A program made the position numbers and the translations under genes. A stretch of DNA of 64,000 bases from Streptomyces phaeolivaceus (GTDB lineage Bacteria; Actinomycetota; Actinomycetes; Streptomycetales; Streptomycetaceae): NCBI RefSeq assembly GCF_009184865.1, contig NZ_CP045096.1, forward strand, positions 1-64,000, in the 5' to 3' direction. Numbering within the stretch: position 1 is the first letter of the stretch; every line of letters starts with the position of its first letter. This document shows, in pieces, positions 16,297 through 24,983 of the stretch. Under the pieces are notes generated by a model. The model searched no databases. It was not told the origin of the DNA and saw only the letters and a list, made by a program, of their open reading frames with translations.

Positions 16297-16737
16297 TCAG
16301 TGAAGTTGCTCGGCGAGTCCGACGATGATGCCTTCCGGGCCGCGCACATAGCAGAGCAGATGGCTGTCCTCGTACCGGGCGATCTCGCCGACGAGTTCGG
16401 CGCCGTGAGGACGCAGGCGGGCGATGGTGTCCTCGATGTCGTCGACGGCGAACATGACACGGTGCGTGCCCAGAACGTTGTGCGGCCGGTTGCGCGGCCC
16501 GGCGCTCATCGCTTCGGGGCTGCGGTACTTCGCCAGTTCGAGCCGGCTGTGGCCGTCCGGGGTCCGGACCATCGCGATGTCACAGCGGACGCCGTCGAGT
16601 CCGGTGCACCGGTCGGCGACGAGGCCCTCGACCTGCCCCCTGCCCTCCAGTTCCATACCGAGTTCCACGAAGAACGCGATGGCAGCGTCCATGTCCTCGA
16701 CGACGATGCCTACGTTGTCCATTCGCTGAATCGCCAT
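16297..16737 (-). CDS. VOC-family (glyoxalase/bleomycin-resistance fold) protein
   Basis: This 146-residue protein has two beta-alpha-beta-beta-beta modules. The first begins MDNVGIVVEDMDAAIAFFVELGM. The second begins THRVMFAVDDIEDTIARLRPHG and ends RGPEGIIVGLAEQL. Metal-type positions include His near HSRLELAKY, His in GTHRVMFAV and Glu in PEGIIVGLAE. ATG at 16737 follows GGAAGGAG. Possible roles are lyase, epimerase, dioxygenase or drug binding; neighbours give no hint. Confidence 0.85.
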   Translation of the reverse strand: MAIQRMDNVGIVVEDMDAAIAFFVELGMELEGRGQVEGLVADRCTGLDGVRCDIAMVRTPDGHSRLELAKYRSPEAMSAGPRNRPHNVLGTHRVMFAVDDIEDTIARLRPHGAELVGEIARYEDSHLLCYVRGPEGIIVGLAEQLH

Positions 16738-16893
16738 GCGGGCTTCTCCTTCCTTCCTTTTCCTACTCCTGCGGCCCGTGGGTGGGCGCCTGACGCACCC
16801 GGGACGGAGCCGGTGGTGCCTTCTCGACATCCTCAGACCACCGGAGCCCGAGAACCCGCTGACACACGTCCGACGGCCGTGTCACGTGTTCAG

Positions 16894-17278
16894 GGGTTGT
16901 TTGTCCCGGCAGCGGCGATCGCGGCCTCGACGGTCGGGCTCGGCAGTACGGCCGCCGCCCATACCGTGAGCGCCGACTGCGGCACCGGCTCGCCGCCTTC
17001 GAGGGCGCTCGGCAACCGTCGCCGACAGCAACGCAGATGGAGAACGCCGTCGTACCCGAAACGGCCGGGGCCGGCTCGATCGCCGCCTCGCTGAACTGCG
17101 CGTGCAACACCACGTACACCCTGCCCAACCTCGCGGAATGGGGATCCCTCCACAACAACCGGACGCCGGGCACCAGGGCACACGTCTACGACGTCGACGG
17201 TGCCTGGATGTTCTCCATCGATGCCCCGCCAGGAACGACGTGTACTGGACTCCGGTCTGGTACGTCATCGCCTGCTGA
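16894..17278 (+). pseudogene. Frameshifted remnant of a small secreted protein
   Basis: Plus-strand pieces in three frames can be joined: a signal-peptide-like start (VPAAAIAASTVGLGSTAAAH, near 16900-16965), a core (SLNCACNTTYTLPNLAEWGS, then THVYDVDGAWMFSIDA-like residues, to about 17225), and an end in another frame (ARNDVYWTPVWYVIAC, stop 17276-17278). One missing C near 17226 would join the last two. No family was recognised. The idea rests on continuity of sense only. Confidence 0.4.
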
Positions 17279-17524
17279 GCCATCAGCCCGGTCCGTTCGG
17301 CCACGGGGTTCCTCGTCAGCCTCTGAGGGACGCGGTTCAGCCCCGCGCCGGGAGAGATCGGTATCGCGTGCGGCACCGCTTGTAGTTGGACGCCGGGGGC
17401 AACTCGTATCGAGACAGGTTGTGTTGACCGGGTGGACACCTTCCCACAACCCTTCGTCCACCTCGTGCGTCACATCCCCGCACGACTCGCCCCTCGTTTC
17501 CCCTTCGAACTACGGGAGTTCACT

Positions 17525-18964
17525 ATGCGCGCACGCACTCTGGCCGCCACCACCGCCGTGGCGGCACTCACCGCGGCCGGTCTGACCCTGCCGTTCGCCG
17601 GCAGTGCCGTGGCCGCCTCGGCCGCGCGGTTCGACTTCAACGGTGACGGATTCACGGACATCGCGGTCGGCATGCCTGACGCCACGGTGAACGGGAAGGC
17701 CAGAGCCGGCTATGTGAGCGTGATCTACGGCGGCCCGCAGAGCCCGAGTCAGTCCACCGGCGTCATCAGCCAGGCCGAGGCCGGCATTCCCGGCACGCCC
17801 GAGGCCGGTGACCGCTTCGGCTCCTCCGTGGCGCCCGTCGATGTGAACGGCGACGGCGTCTTCGAGCTCGTCGTCGGCGCGAGCGGTGAGTCGCTCACCT
17901 CCGATCAGCTCAGGGACGAGGGCACCATCACCGTTCTGGACGGCTCGCAGTGGAACGTCACGGGCGTCACCGTGGCCAGGGGGACGTCCGAGTACAGCAG
18001 TATCGGCCGTACCGTCGCCACGGGTGACTACGACGGCGACGGCGACACGGATCTCGCGTACGGCGAGAACGGCGAGGAGCACGGCGCGCTCCGCTTCCGT
18101 CCGGGCCCGCTCACCGCCGACCCGGTGACCACGACCACCGTGCGCAGGTACAGCATGGGCGGCAGCACCCGTGATCTGGTCACCGGTGACTTCGACGGTG
18201 ACGGCCGGGACGACCTCGCCACGACCTGGCAGGGGCTGGAGGACTCCGGCACGTTCATCACACGCTGGGACGATCGGGCCCAGCCGGCCCAGTGGTGGGC
18301 CGACGCCGACCGCGGCAGCGCGCTCGCCGCCGCCGACTTCGACCAGGACGGCACCGACGACCTCGCGGTCGGCCTCGTACAGCCCATTCCCGAGTCCGAG
18401 GCGACACACTGCCAGGACCGGCTCGGCGGTGCGGTGCTCCTGCTCAAGGGCTCGAAGACCGCGTCCTTCGGCTCCGAGAGCGGCTGCTTCACGCAGTCCA
18501 GCCCAGAGGTCGGCGGTGTCGCGGAGGAGGGTGACGACTTCGGCGCCGCGGTGTCCGCCGGCGACCTCAACGGCGACCACCGGCCGGAACTGGTGGTCGG
18601 CGTGCCCGGTGAGGACGTCGGCACCGTGAAGGACGCGGGCGGATACGTCGTCATGAACGGTAGTCCGGAGTACGGCCTCTACGGGGGTCTGGCCCGCAGC
18701 CAGAGCACCCCGAACATGCCCGGCGCGGCCGAGGCCGGCGACCGCTTCGGCGCCCAGGTGACCGTCGGCGACTACAACCGCGACGGCCTCTGGGACACAG
18801 CGGTGAGCGCGCCCGGGGAGAACGCCGGTGACCCCAGGTCGGGTGGCGTCTGGTTCGTCCCGAGCAGCACCGAGGAGACGTACCCGCCGGGCAAGTCACT
18901 GACTCCGTTCGGCTTCGCACTGCCCAACGGGGCCGTCAAGTACGGGGAAGTCCTGGGCAGTTAG
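17525..18964 (+). CDS. Secreted FG-GAP/VCBS-repeat (integrin-like beta-propeller) protein
   Basis: This 479-residue protein starts with a signal peptide (RARTLAATTAVAALTAAGL, then AGSAVAASA). Seven Ca-binding-type repeats follow: DFNGDGFTDIAVG, DVNGDGVFELVVG, DYDGDGDTDLAYG, DFDGDGRDDLATT, DFDQDGTDDLAVG, DLNGDHRPELVVG and DYNRDGLWDTAVS. Seven repeats fit a complete seven-bladed propeller, as in integrin alpha chains. No catalytic or transmembrane part is visible, so it is likely an extracellular binding protein. ATG at 17525 follows GGGAG. Confidence 0.88.
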   Translation: MRARTLAATTAVAALTAAGLTLPFAGSAVAASAARFDFNGDGFTDIAVGMPDATVNGKARAGYVSVIYGGPQSPSQSTGVISQAEAGIPGTPEAGDRFGSSVAPVDVNGDGVFELVVGASGESLTSDQLRDEGTITVLDGSQWNVTGVTVARGTSEYSSIGRTVATGDYDGDGDTDLAYGENGEEHGALRFRPGPLTADPVTTTTVRRYSMGGSTRDLVTGDFDGDGRDDLATTWQGLEDSGTFITRWDDRAQPAQWWADADRGSALAAADFDQDGTDDLAVGLVQPIPESEATHCQDRLGGAVLLLKGSKTASFGSESGCFTQSSPEVGGVAEEGDDFGAAVSAGDLNGDHRPELVVGVPGEDVGTVKDAGGYVVMNGSPEYGLYGGLARSQSTPNMPGAAEAGDRFGAQVTVGDYNRDGLWDTAVSAPGENAGDPRSGGVWFVPSSTEETYPPGKSLTPFGFALPNGAVKYGEVLGS

Positions 18965-18968
18965 GCCA

Positions 18969-19568
18969 TCAGGCCGTTGTGGTGGTCGCTGACCGAATGC
19001 GGTCAGCGACCACCGCATCACCGGCCGACCCTCCCGCCCCGACGACGGCCACCAGGATTCCGGCGGGCCTGCCTGCGGCACAGCGCCGCAGCCGCAGGAA
19101 GGGTGAGCCGTCACGGGCGGCGGGGGTCAGCCAGCTCCGTACGGTGAGCCGGACCTGGTCGAGTCGGTGGGCGGCGGGGTCTTCCGTGCGGATGAGCCAG
19201 TAGAGGGTGCCTTCGTCGCGCCACGTGTGTGTGCCGCCGCCGAGCGTCGCGTTGGCGATCTCGTACTCCACCGGGCCCCGGACGGGCAGGGCGTGGCCGC
19301 CGAGCTGATGGCCGATGCGGGTACGCAGGCGTCCGGAGGCGCGGACGAACGGCTTGAGTTCGGCCGGGGTGTCGCGGGGGCGGTGCCAGTGCCGGGTGTC
19401 GCCGAGCAGGGCTTTCCGGGCCTGGGGCAGCCACAGATCCGGGGCGCTCTGCCCACCGACCGCGCCGAGTTCCACGCGGAGGTATGCCTCCGGGGCAGGG
19501 GACGTATGCGCCGGGAGGGCGGGCGTGCCCTCCAGGAGGACGGGCGTGCCCTCCGGGAGGTACGGCAC
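18969..19568 (-). CDS. Hypothetical protein
   Basis: This protein of about 199 residues is unrecognised. It begins with a repeat-like EGTP/LLEGTPALPA segment from duplicated DNA near 19505-19560, followed by a globular domain (DLWLPQARKALLGDTRHW, then PVEYEIANATLGGG and GTLYWLIRTEDPAAHRLDQV). The GTG at 19568 is the best available start but lacks a good ribosome site; the true N-terminus may lie in a shifted frame upstream. Its final codons contain the terminator stem shared with the FG-GAP gene. Confidence 0.5.
   Translation of the reverse strand: MPYLPEGTPVLLEGTPALPAHTSPAPEAYLRVELGAVGGQSAPDLWLPQARKALLGDTRHWHRPRDTPAELKPFVRASGRLRTRIGHQLGGHALPVRGPVEYEIANATLGGGTHTWRDEGTLYWLIRTEDPAAHRLDQVRLTVRSWLTPAARDGSPFLRLRRCAAGRPAGILVAVVGAGGSAGDAVVADRIRSATTTTA
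18981..19014. terminator. Perfect 15-bp hairpin between convergent genes
   Basis: GGTGGTCGCTGACCG (18981-18995) pairs with CGGTCAGCGACCACC (19000-19014), loop AATG. It follows the FG-GAP gene stop by 16 bp and lies inside the last codons of the convergent minus-strand gene, so one stem may serve both. Confidence 0.75.
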
Positions 19569-19669
19569 TTGCTTGGGCCCCGGCCCAGTTCTCGTGCGTG
19601 GCGGCGGTGCCCCCTGCGCGGCCCGGCACCGCTCCCGTCTCCCGAGAGTCGTGCCGGGGCTTCGAAGCG

Positions 19670-20047
19670 TCAGGTGATGGTGGGCCAGGTGCGTAGCAGA
19701 GCGGCGATCCTCCCGGCGGTGCAGGCGGGGTCGAGGAGCAGGTCCTTGAGGGCGATGGCGTCCTCGCGGCCGGGTTTGACGGTGATCCCGGCGGCTTCGA
19801 GATACATGACACCGGACGCGGCGGCGACGGCCATGTTGGAGCGTTCCAGCCAGCGGCACCGGCCCAGGGAATGCACCAGGGCGGCGGCTCGGGCGTAGGG
19901 GCCGTCGTAGACGGGCTGCTCGAACAGCTCGGCCCGGTGGCGGGCGACCGCCGAGACCGGGACACCGTAGTCGTCGGGGGCCGGGTCGTCCGCTCCGGCG
20001 GCCTCGGCGACCTGAAGGATCCAGGGAACGTCGATGTGCAGGTCCAT
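19670..20047 (-). CDS. Doc-like (Fic-family) toxin of a toxin-antitoxin pair
   Basis: This 125-residue protein resembles the divergent actinobacterial Fic/Doc-type toxins: it begins LHIDVPWILQVAEAAG and contains DDYGVPVSAVARHRAELFEQ, YARAAALVHSLGRCRWLERSN and SGVMYLEAAGITVKPGREDA. The classic HPFxxGNGR active-site motif is not preserved; LERSN occupies about that place, as in related Streptomyces proteins. It starts in the antitoxin stop (TGATG), so the two are coupled. Known Doc phosphorylates EF-Tu; activity here is unproven. Confidence 0.75.
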   Translation of the reverse strand: MDLHIDVPWILQVAEAAGADDPAPDDYGVPVSAVARHRAELFEQPVYDGPYARAAALVHSLGRCRWLERSNMAVAAASGVMYLEAAGITVKPGREDAIALKDLLLDPACTAGRIAALLRTWPTIT

Positions 20048-20286
20048 CAGGCCGCGTGTGCTCCGCGCGGTGCCTGTTGGTCCTGTTCGGCCTCGTCGAA
20101 GACCGCCTGGTGTTCGGCGAGGAAGCGGGCCGCCGCGTCGACCGCTCGGGCGCGCAGGCCGCTGGTGTCGTCCTGCACCAGCCTGGCGAGGTAGTCGCCG
20201 ATACTCAGTCCCAGGTCGGCGGCTCGCCTCTTCGCGAGTTCCGCGACGTCCTCGTCCACACGGGCGCCCAGCTGTGTCTTGGCCAT
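20047..20286 (-). CDS. Antitoxin partner of the Doc-like toxin
   Basis: This 79-residue protein begins AKTQLGARVDEDVAELAKRRAADLGLSIGDY, a ribbon-helix-helix-type DNA-binding start, followed by an acidic Gln-rich tail that would wrap the toxin. ATG at 20286 is preferred; upstream Met at 20322 lies beyond the operator palindrome. The gene precedes and overlaps the toxin by one base. It probably represses its own promoter through the palindrome at 20295-20310. Confidence 0.78.
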   Translation of the reverse strand: MAKTQLGARVDEDVAELAKRRAADLGLSIGDYLARLVQDDTSGLRARAVDAAARFLAEHQAVFDEAEQDQQAPRGAHAA

Positions 20287-20294
20287 ACCGGCAT

Positions 20295-20310
20295 GGTAAC
20301 ACTTGTTACC
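20295..20310. promoter_or_regulatory. Palindromic operator of the toxin-antitoxin pair
   Basis: GGTAACA-CT-TGTTACC is a perfect 7+7 palindrome nine bases upstream of the antitoxin start. Its place and symmetry fit an autoregulatory site for the ribbon-helix-helix antitoxin. Confidence 0.65.
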
Positions 20311-20418
20311 GATGGTCGCCATGAAGCTGGACCCGATGTGCTCGGACCCGGGCCGACTGGTTCCGGAGCGCCACTCGCTTCGAGGTCGCTTCGAGGTCGC
20401 TTCGGCGCGGCCCGCTCG

Positions 20419-20811
20419 TCAGTTCTCCTGGAGGACGGAGAGGACGTTCCCGGCCGGGTCGGTGAACCACGCGATCGCCGCGGGGCCGCCGTCGCCGACC
20501 CGGACGACGCCCTTCTCGTCGTGGTCGAACTCGGGGTAGCGCTCCAGGCTGACGCCGCGCCGCCGCAGTTCGTCGACGGCGGACTCGATGTCGTCCACGG
20601 GGAAGTTGAGCAGCGTGAACGTCGCCGGGGTGTGCGTCTCCTTCGGGTAGACGAAGACAAGCGCGCCGCTGCCGAGCGTGAGGGTCAGCATGCGCATGTC
20701 CCCCTGCCCGGACTCCTCCACCCGCAGCCCGAGAGTCTCACCGTAGAAGCGGCGGGCCGCGTCGAGGTCGTCGACCGCGAAGCCACTGAACGCCTGTGTC
20801 TGTCCGAACAT
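20419..20811 (-). CDS. VOC-family protein
   Basis: This 130-residue protein has the glyoxalase/bleomycin-resistance fold. It begins [20 protein letters not shown] and continues [14 protein letters not shown]; the second module has [20 protein letters not shown] and ends [22 protein letters not shown] at 20811 follows AAGGAG. It lacks a full set of metal ligands in obvious places, so a binding role is as likely as catalysis. Confidence 0.85.
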   Translation of the reverse strand: MFGQTQAFSGFAVDDLDAARRFYGETLGLRVEESGQGDMRMLTLTLGSGALVFVYPKETHTPATFTLLNFPVDDIESAVDELRRRGVSLERYPEFDHDEKGVVRVGDGGPAAIAWFTDPAGNVLSVLQEN

Positions 20812-21873
20812 GCCGTGTCTCTCCTTCACCCGTGAGCCGTGACAAGGCCTCAGGGCACACCACACACACCACGGTCGACGGCACGCCACGCTGTCGGCGC
20901 CCGGATGGTCGCGTGCCTTCACCCGCACGAAGCGATGGCGGACCGCACGAGGTCTCGGTCCGGTCCCCCGTACGCAACACGAGTGAATCGGCTGACTTCG
21001 TCGCTCGGTGCCGGTGCGGGTTTCGTACGGTCTGTGTCGGGATCCGTTGGCCGAGGGGGAGGGTGGATGACGTTGTCGTTGTCCCTCGGGCCGGCCGTCG
21101 GCTGCCTGGTGCTGGCTCTCTCCCTGTTGCTGCGTGCCTGGGGCACGCGGGGGCGGGTACGGACCCGTCTGCTCCTGGTGGCGGGTTCCGCGATCGCCGG
21201 TGGTGTCTATCGGGCCTCCCTCGTCGCCCTGTCGAGCCGGCCGTCACCGTCGTCCGACTCACCGGGGTTGGCCGGTCCGGTCGTGGTCGCGGGGGTGGCG
21301 GTCACGGTCGGGTTGGGGATGGCCGGTCTGGTGGTCGCGGCCGATGCCGGTACGGGGTGGCGGGCGTGGCTGCGGCGCGTACTCGACGGGGCCGTCATTG
21401 CCGCGGCCGTGTTCATGGCGGGGTGGGTGCTCCTGGGCGGGACCGGGGACGGCTGGCGACCGGAGACGGGAATGCTCGGCGTCCTGTGGACCTCGGAGGT
21501 GGTGTTCCTCGGTTTTCTGCTGGCGCTGCGACGTCTCGTACGGGGCGACCGACGGGCCACCGTCTGGGCGGCGATCGTCGGAGTGGGCCTCATGGTGATC
21601 GGCGACACTCTGCGTCTGTCGTGGGCCGGTTCGCCGGGGCACGAGGCGATGTCCAGCTCGGTGGCCGACGTCTGCGGCACCGCCGGACTGCTGATCGTCG
21701 CTGTCGGTCCCTGGGTGCCCGGCGGGGCGAGCGTCCTGGGTACGGGCCGACCGCTGGCGCGATCGGGGATGGAGGGCGCCGCGGCGTTCGTCCCCCTGAC
21801 CGTCTGCACGGTGTCGACGCTGGGTTACGTGTTGACGCCGCTCTCCGACGACCCGGTACCGCTGCTGGTGGGC

Positions 21874-21881
21874 GGAATGGC
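21874..21881. repeat. ISL3 target-site duplication, left copy
   Basis: GGAATGGC here is identical to 23367-23374 at the other end of the element. Confidence 0.95.
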
Positions 21882-21993
21882 GGGTCTTCGAACTTGAGCG
21901 GTGTGCCCTTCGCGTGCGCTGACTGACAGTCACTGCACGTGATGGGGAGAACTGTTGGTGGGCCCTGGACGCAGGACGCCCGTGGTCCTGGGT

Positions 21994-22023
21994 GATCATT
22001 TCTGTTCTCTACGCAGAATGATC
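21994..22023. promoter_or_regulatory. Stem-loop upstream of the ISL3 transposase
   Basis: GATCATT (21994-22000) pairs with AATGATC (22017-22023), extended by CTG/CAG with one bulge. It lies 17 bases before the transposase start and may limit its expression. Confidence 0.4.
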
Positions 22024-22040
22024 GTCTGGGAGCCACGGGC

Positions 22041-23354
22041 TTGGTCAACGATACGACGTTGCTGCTGGACCTCGACGGAGTGTCCGTCATGCGGGTCGAG
22101 CGGCTTCAGTGCGGTGGGCGCCGGGTTCACCTGGCCACGGCGGACGCCTCGGCCCGGGCCTGTCCGGCCTGCGGGGTCTTCGCAACCCGGGTGAAGGGCT
22201 GGGCGACCACCCGGCCTCGTGATCTGCCCTACGGGGAGAGCGGGCTGGAGTTCGTCTGGCACAAGCGGCGCTGGTGGTGCCGTGAGACGGCCTGTCCACG
22301 ACGGTCGTTCACCGAGCAGATCGAGCAGATACCGGCCGGGGCCCGGATCACCGGGCGGCTGCGGGCCGCGTCCGGGCGGCGCGTGAGGGATGCCGGTTCC
22401 ACGGTCATCCAGACGGCCCGCGATCTGCACCTGTCCTGGCCGACCGTGATGAACGCCTTCCGCACCGCCGCCCGCGAGGTCGTCGGGGCTCCGCTGCCCG
22501 AGGTCGAAGTGCTGGGCATCGATGAGACCCGGCGCGGACGGACCCGGTGGGAACAGGATCCGGACACCGGGAAGTGGAAGATGACCAGGGACCGCTGGCA
22601 CACCGGGTTCGTCGACGCCCTCGGATCCGGCGGACTGCTCGGGCAGGTCGAGGGCCGCACCGTCGCCGACGTGCTGGCCTGGCTTTCCACCACGCCCCTG
22701 ACCTGGAGGAAGGCCATCCGATACGTCGCCATCGACATGTCGGCCGTCTACCGCTCCGCGATCCGCACCGGCCTGCCCGAGGCCACCGTCGTGGTCGATC
22801 ACTTTCATGTGGTGCAGCTCGCGAACAAGATGCTCTCCCTGGTCCGGCGCCGCACGACCGCCGAGATCCGCGGCCGGCGCGGACGCGCCGGTGACCCCGA
22901 GTGGAAAGCCCGACGCCGCCTGCTCCGCAACCGCGAAGACCTTGACCACGAGCAGTTCGAGCGCATGTGGAACCCGCTGCTGGACGAAGGGAAGATCGGA
23001 CAGACGCTGCTGACGGCGTGGATCGCCAAAGAAAGCCTGCGCACCCTCCTCGCCCTGGCCCGCACCGACGCCGGCCGGAACCAAGTCGGCCATGCCCGCT
23101 GGAAGTTCCTCACCTGGTGCGCGGACGCCGACATCCCCGAAGTCCGCACCCTCGCGGCCACCGTCGACCGCTGGTGGCCCGAAATCCAGGCGTTCATCGA
23201 CACCGGACACAGCAACGCCAAGAGCGAAGGGATCAACCGCGTGATCAAGCTCGTCGCCCGCCACGCGTTCGGCTTCCGCAACGCCGACAACCAGCGACTA
23301 CGCACACGTTGCGTCACCACGCGGCGAGCCCGTGGGCACCTCCGCACCGCTTAA
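22041..23354 (+). CDS. ISL3-family transposase
   Basis: This 437-residue transposase has an N-terminal zinc-finger part (ARACPACGVFATRVKGWATT, then WWCRETACPRRSF) and a helix-turn-helix. The DDE core follows, with Asp in EVLGIDETRRGR, Asp in TVVVDHFHVVQLANKM and Glu in HSNAKSEGINRVIK. The TTG start at 22041 (TTGGTCAACGATACG) fits the family's short N-terminus. The frame is complete. Confidence 0.92.
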   Translation: MVNDTTLLLDLDGVSVMRVERLQCGGRRVHLATADASARACPACGVFATRVKGWATTRPRDLPYGESGLEFVWHKRRWWCRETACPRRSFTEQIEQIPAGARITGRLRAASGRRVRDAGSTVIQTARDLHLSWPTVMNAFRTAAREVVGAPLPEVEVLGIDETRRGRTRWEQDPDTGKWKMTRDRWHTGFVDALGSGGLLGQVEGRTVADVLAWLSTTPLTWRKAIRYVAIDMSAVYRSAIRTGLPEATVVVDHFHVVQLANKMLSLVRRRTTAEIRGRRGRAGDPEWKARRRLLRNREDLDHEQFERMWNPLLDEGKIGQTLLTAWIAKESLRTLLALARTDAGRNQVGHARWKFLTWCADADIPEVRTLAATVDRWWPEIQAFIDTGHSNAKSEGINRVIKLVARHAFGFRNADNQRLRTRCVTTRRARGHLRTA

Positions 23355-23366
23355 CTTCGAAGACCC

Positions 23367-23374
23367 GGAATGGC
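23367..23374. repeat. ISL3 target-site duplication, right copy
   Basis: GGAATGGC here is identical to 21874-21881. Eight bases is the usual ISL3 duplication length. Confidence 0.95.
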
Positions 23375-23471
23375 ACTCCTGGGCCTCTGGGCCCGCCGGA
23401 TCTGCCTGCCGAGCACAACAACGGGCAGGACGACGGACAGGGAGGACTGAGGAGTGCGGTGGTACCGCGCC

Positions 23472-23501
23472 GTGTCCCGGACGGCTTACCGTCCGGGACA
23501 C
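23472..23501. terminator. Perfect 13-bp bidirectional hairpin
   Basis: GTGTCCCGGACGG (23472-23484) pairs with CCGTCCGGGACAC (23489-23501), loop CTTA. It separates the split membrane-protein gene from the convergent pntB. Confidence 0.8.
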
Positions 23502-23508
23502 CTGTCGC

Positions 23509-23543
23509 GATTGGCGATTGGCGATTGGCGATTGGCGATTGGC
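23509..23543. repeat. Five tandem copies of a 7-bp repeat
   Basis: GATTGGC is repeated five times, with a sixth partial copy, between the terminator hairpin and the pntB stop codon. Confidence 0.9.
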
Positions 23544-23546
23544 GAT

Positions 23547-24977
23547 TCAGCGTGACGTGCCGGCCATCTCCGGTACCGGTGTGTCGAGGGCGTCGAGGCC
23601 ACGCAGGATGTCCTCCACCCGTTGTTTGGCGTCGCCGAAGAGCATCTGGGTGTTCTCGCGGAAGAAGAGCGGGTTCTGCACGCCCGCGTAGCCGACCGCC
23701 ATGGACCGCTTGAAGACCACCACGTGGGCGGCCTCCCATACGTGCAGGACGGGCATGCCGGCGATGGGGCTGGCCGGGTTGTCGATGGCGGCCGGGTTGA
23801 CGGTGTCGTTGGCACCGATGACGAGGACGACCGAGGTGGCGGGGAAGTCGTCGTTGATCTCGTCCATTTCGAGGACGATGTCGTACGGCACGTTGGCCTC
23901 GGCGAGCAGCACGTTCATGTGTCCGGGCAGCCGGCCGGCGACCGGGTGGATGCCGAAGCGGACCTCGACGCCCCGTTCGCGCAGTTTGCGGGCCAGTTCG
24001 GCCACCGGGTACTGGGCCTGGGCGACGGCCATGCCGTAGCCGGGAGCGATGATCACCGAGGTGGCGTCGCGCAGCAGTTCCGCGGTCTCCTCGGCGTTGA
24101 TCTCCTGGTGTTCGCCCTGTTCGCCGTCGTCTTCCGCCGCCGGGGTGCCGAAGCCGCCCGCGATCACCGAGATGAAGGAGCGGTTCATCGCCTTGCACAT
24201 GATGTACGAGAGGTAGGCGCCGGAGGAGCCGACGAGCGCGCCGGTGACGATGAGCAGGTTGTTCGCGAGGAGGAAACCGGAGGCCGCGGCGGCCCAGCCG
24301 GAGTAGCTGTTGAGCATGGAGACGACGACCGGCATGTCACCGCCGCCGATGGAGGCGACCAGGTGTGCGCCGAGGGCGAGCGCGATCACGGTGACGGCGA
24401 TGAGCAGGCCCATGCCGGGGCGGGCCACGAAGGCGACGGTGAGCGCGACGAAGGCGACGAGGGCGCTCACGTTGAGGATGTGCTTGCCGGGCAGGGTCAG
24501 GGGGCGGGAGTCGATGCGCGCGGACAGCTTCAGGTACGCGACGACGGAGCCGGTGAAGGTGACGGCGCCGATGAACACCCCGATGAACACCTCGGCGTGG
24601 TGGATGCCCAGCAGCGATCCGGAGAGTTCGGCGTCGACGTCGAGGTAGCCGTTCCAGCCGACGAACGCGGCGGCGAGGCCGACGAGGCTGTGCATGATGG
24701 CGATCAGTTCGGGCATGCCGGTCATCTCGACGACCCGGGCGCGCCACAGTCCGATGCCCGCGCCGAGGGCCATGGCGACGGCGATCAGTACGAGACCGGT
24801 CGACGTGATGTTCCGGGAGGCGAGCCCGACGGTGGCGGCCAGGGCGATGACCATGCCCGTGATGCCCCAGACGACTCCCGAGCGGGACGTCCGGTGCTGG
24901 GAGAGCCCCGCGAGGCTGAGGATGAACAGCAACGCGGCGACGACGTAGGCGGCTTCTGCGGCCGTGACGATGGTCAT
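23547..24977 (-). CDS. pntB: NAD(P) transhydrogenase subunit beta
   Basis: This 476-residue subunit of the proton-pumping transhydrogenase moves hydride from NADH to NADP+ using the proton gradient. The first 270 or so residues are transmembrane helices. The last 180 are the NADP(H)-binding domain III, with [50 protein letters not shown] and [16 protein letters not shown]. Length matches the family. It follows pntA with a 6-bp gap, forming an operon. It supplies NADPH for biosynthesis. Confidence 0.96.
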   Translation of the reverse strand: MTIVTAAEAAYVVAALLFILSLAGLSQHRTSRSGVVWGITGMVIALAATVGLASRNITSTGLVLIAVAMALGAGIGLWRARVVEMTGMPELIAIMHSLVGLAAAFVGWNGYLDVDAELSGSLLGIHHAEVFIGVFIGAVTFTGSVVAYLKLSARIDSRPLTLPGKHILNVSALVAFVALTVAFVARPGMGLLIAVTVIALALGAHLVASIGGGDMPVVVSMLNSYSGWAAAASGFLLANNLLIVTGALVGSSGAYLSYIMCKAMNRSFISVIAGGFGTPAAEDDGEQGEHQEINAEETAELLRDATSVIIAPGYGMAVAQAQYPVAELARKLRERGVEVRFGIHPVAGRLPGHMNVLLAEANVPYDIVLEMDEINDDFPATSVVLVIGANDTVNPAAIDNPASPIAGMPVLHVWEAAHVVVFKRSMAVGYAGVQNPLFFRENTQMLFGDAKQRVEDILRGLDALDTPVPEMAGTSR

Positions 24978-24983
24978 CCCTGA

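Larger units (their letters stand above)
21882..23366 (+). mobile_element. ISL3-family insertion sequence, complete
   Basis: The element is 1485 bp. The left end GGGTCTTCGAACTTGAGCGG (21882-21901) is matched by the reverse complement of the right end (23342-23366) with only two or three mismatches in about 25. It is flanked by the exact 8-bp duplication GGAATGGC. The single transposase gene is intact. The clean duplication points to recent arrival. Confidence 0.95.
21067..23450 (+). pseudogene. Multi-helix membrane protein gene split by an ISL3 element
   Basis: The 5' part (21067-21881) starts [20 protein letters not shown] after GGGGAGGG and codes for about seven hydrophobic segments, including VVVAGVAVTVGLGMAGLVVA and VIAAAVFMAGWVLL. 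The ISL3 element plus one 8-bp target copy interrupts the last helix. Removing 21882-23374 joins LLVGGMA to LLGLWARRICLPS and a TGA at 23448-23450. The joined frame is 891 nt, a 296-residue protein. As it stands the product ends early at ...GMAGLRT. The topology recalls the membrane parts of some signalling proteins, but no catalytic domain is present. Confidence 0.85.
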
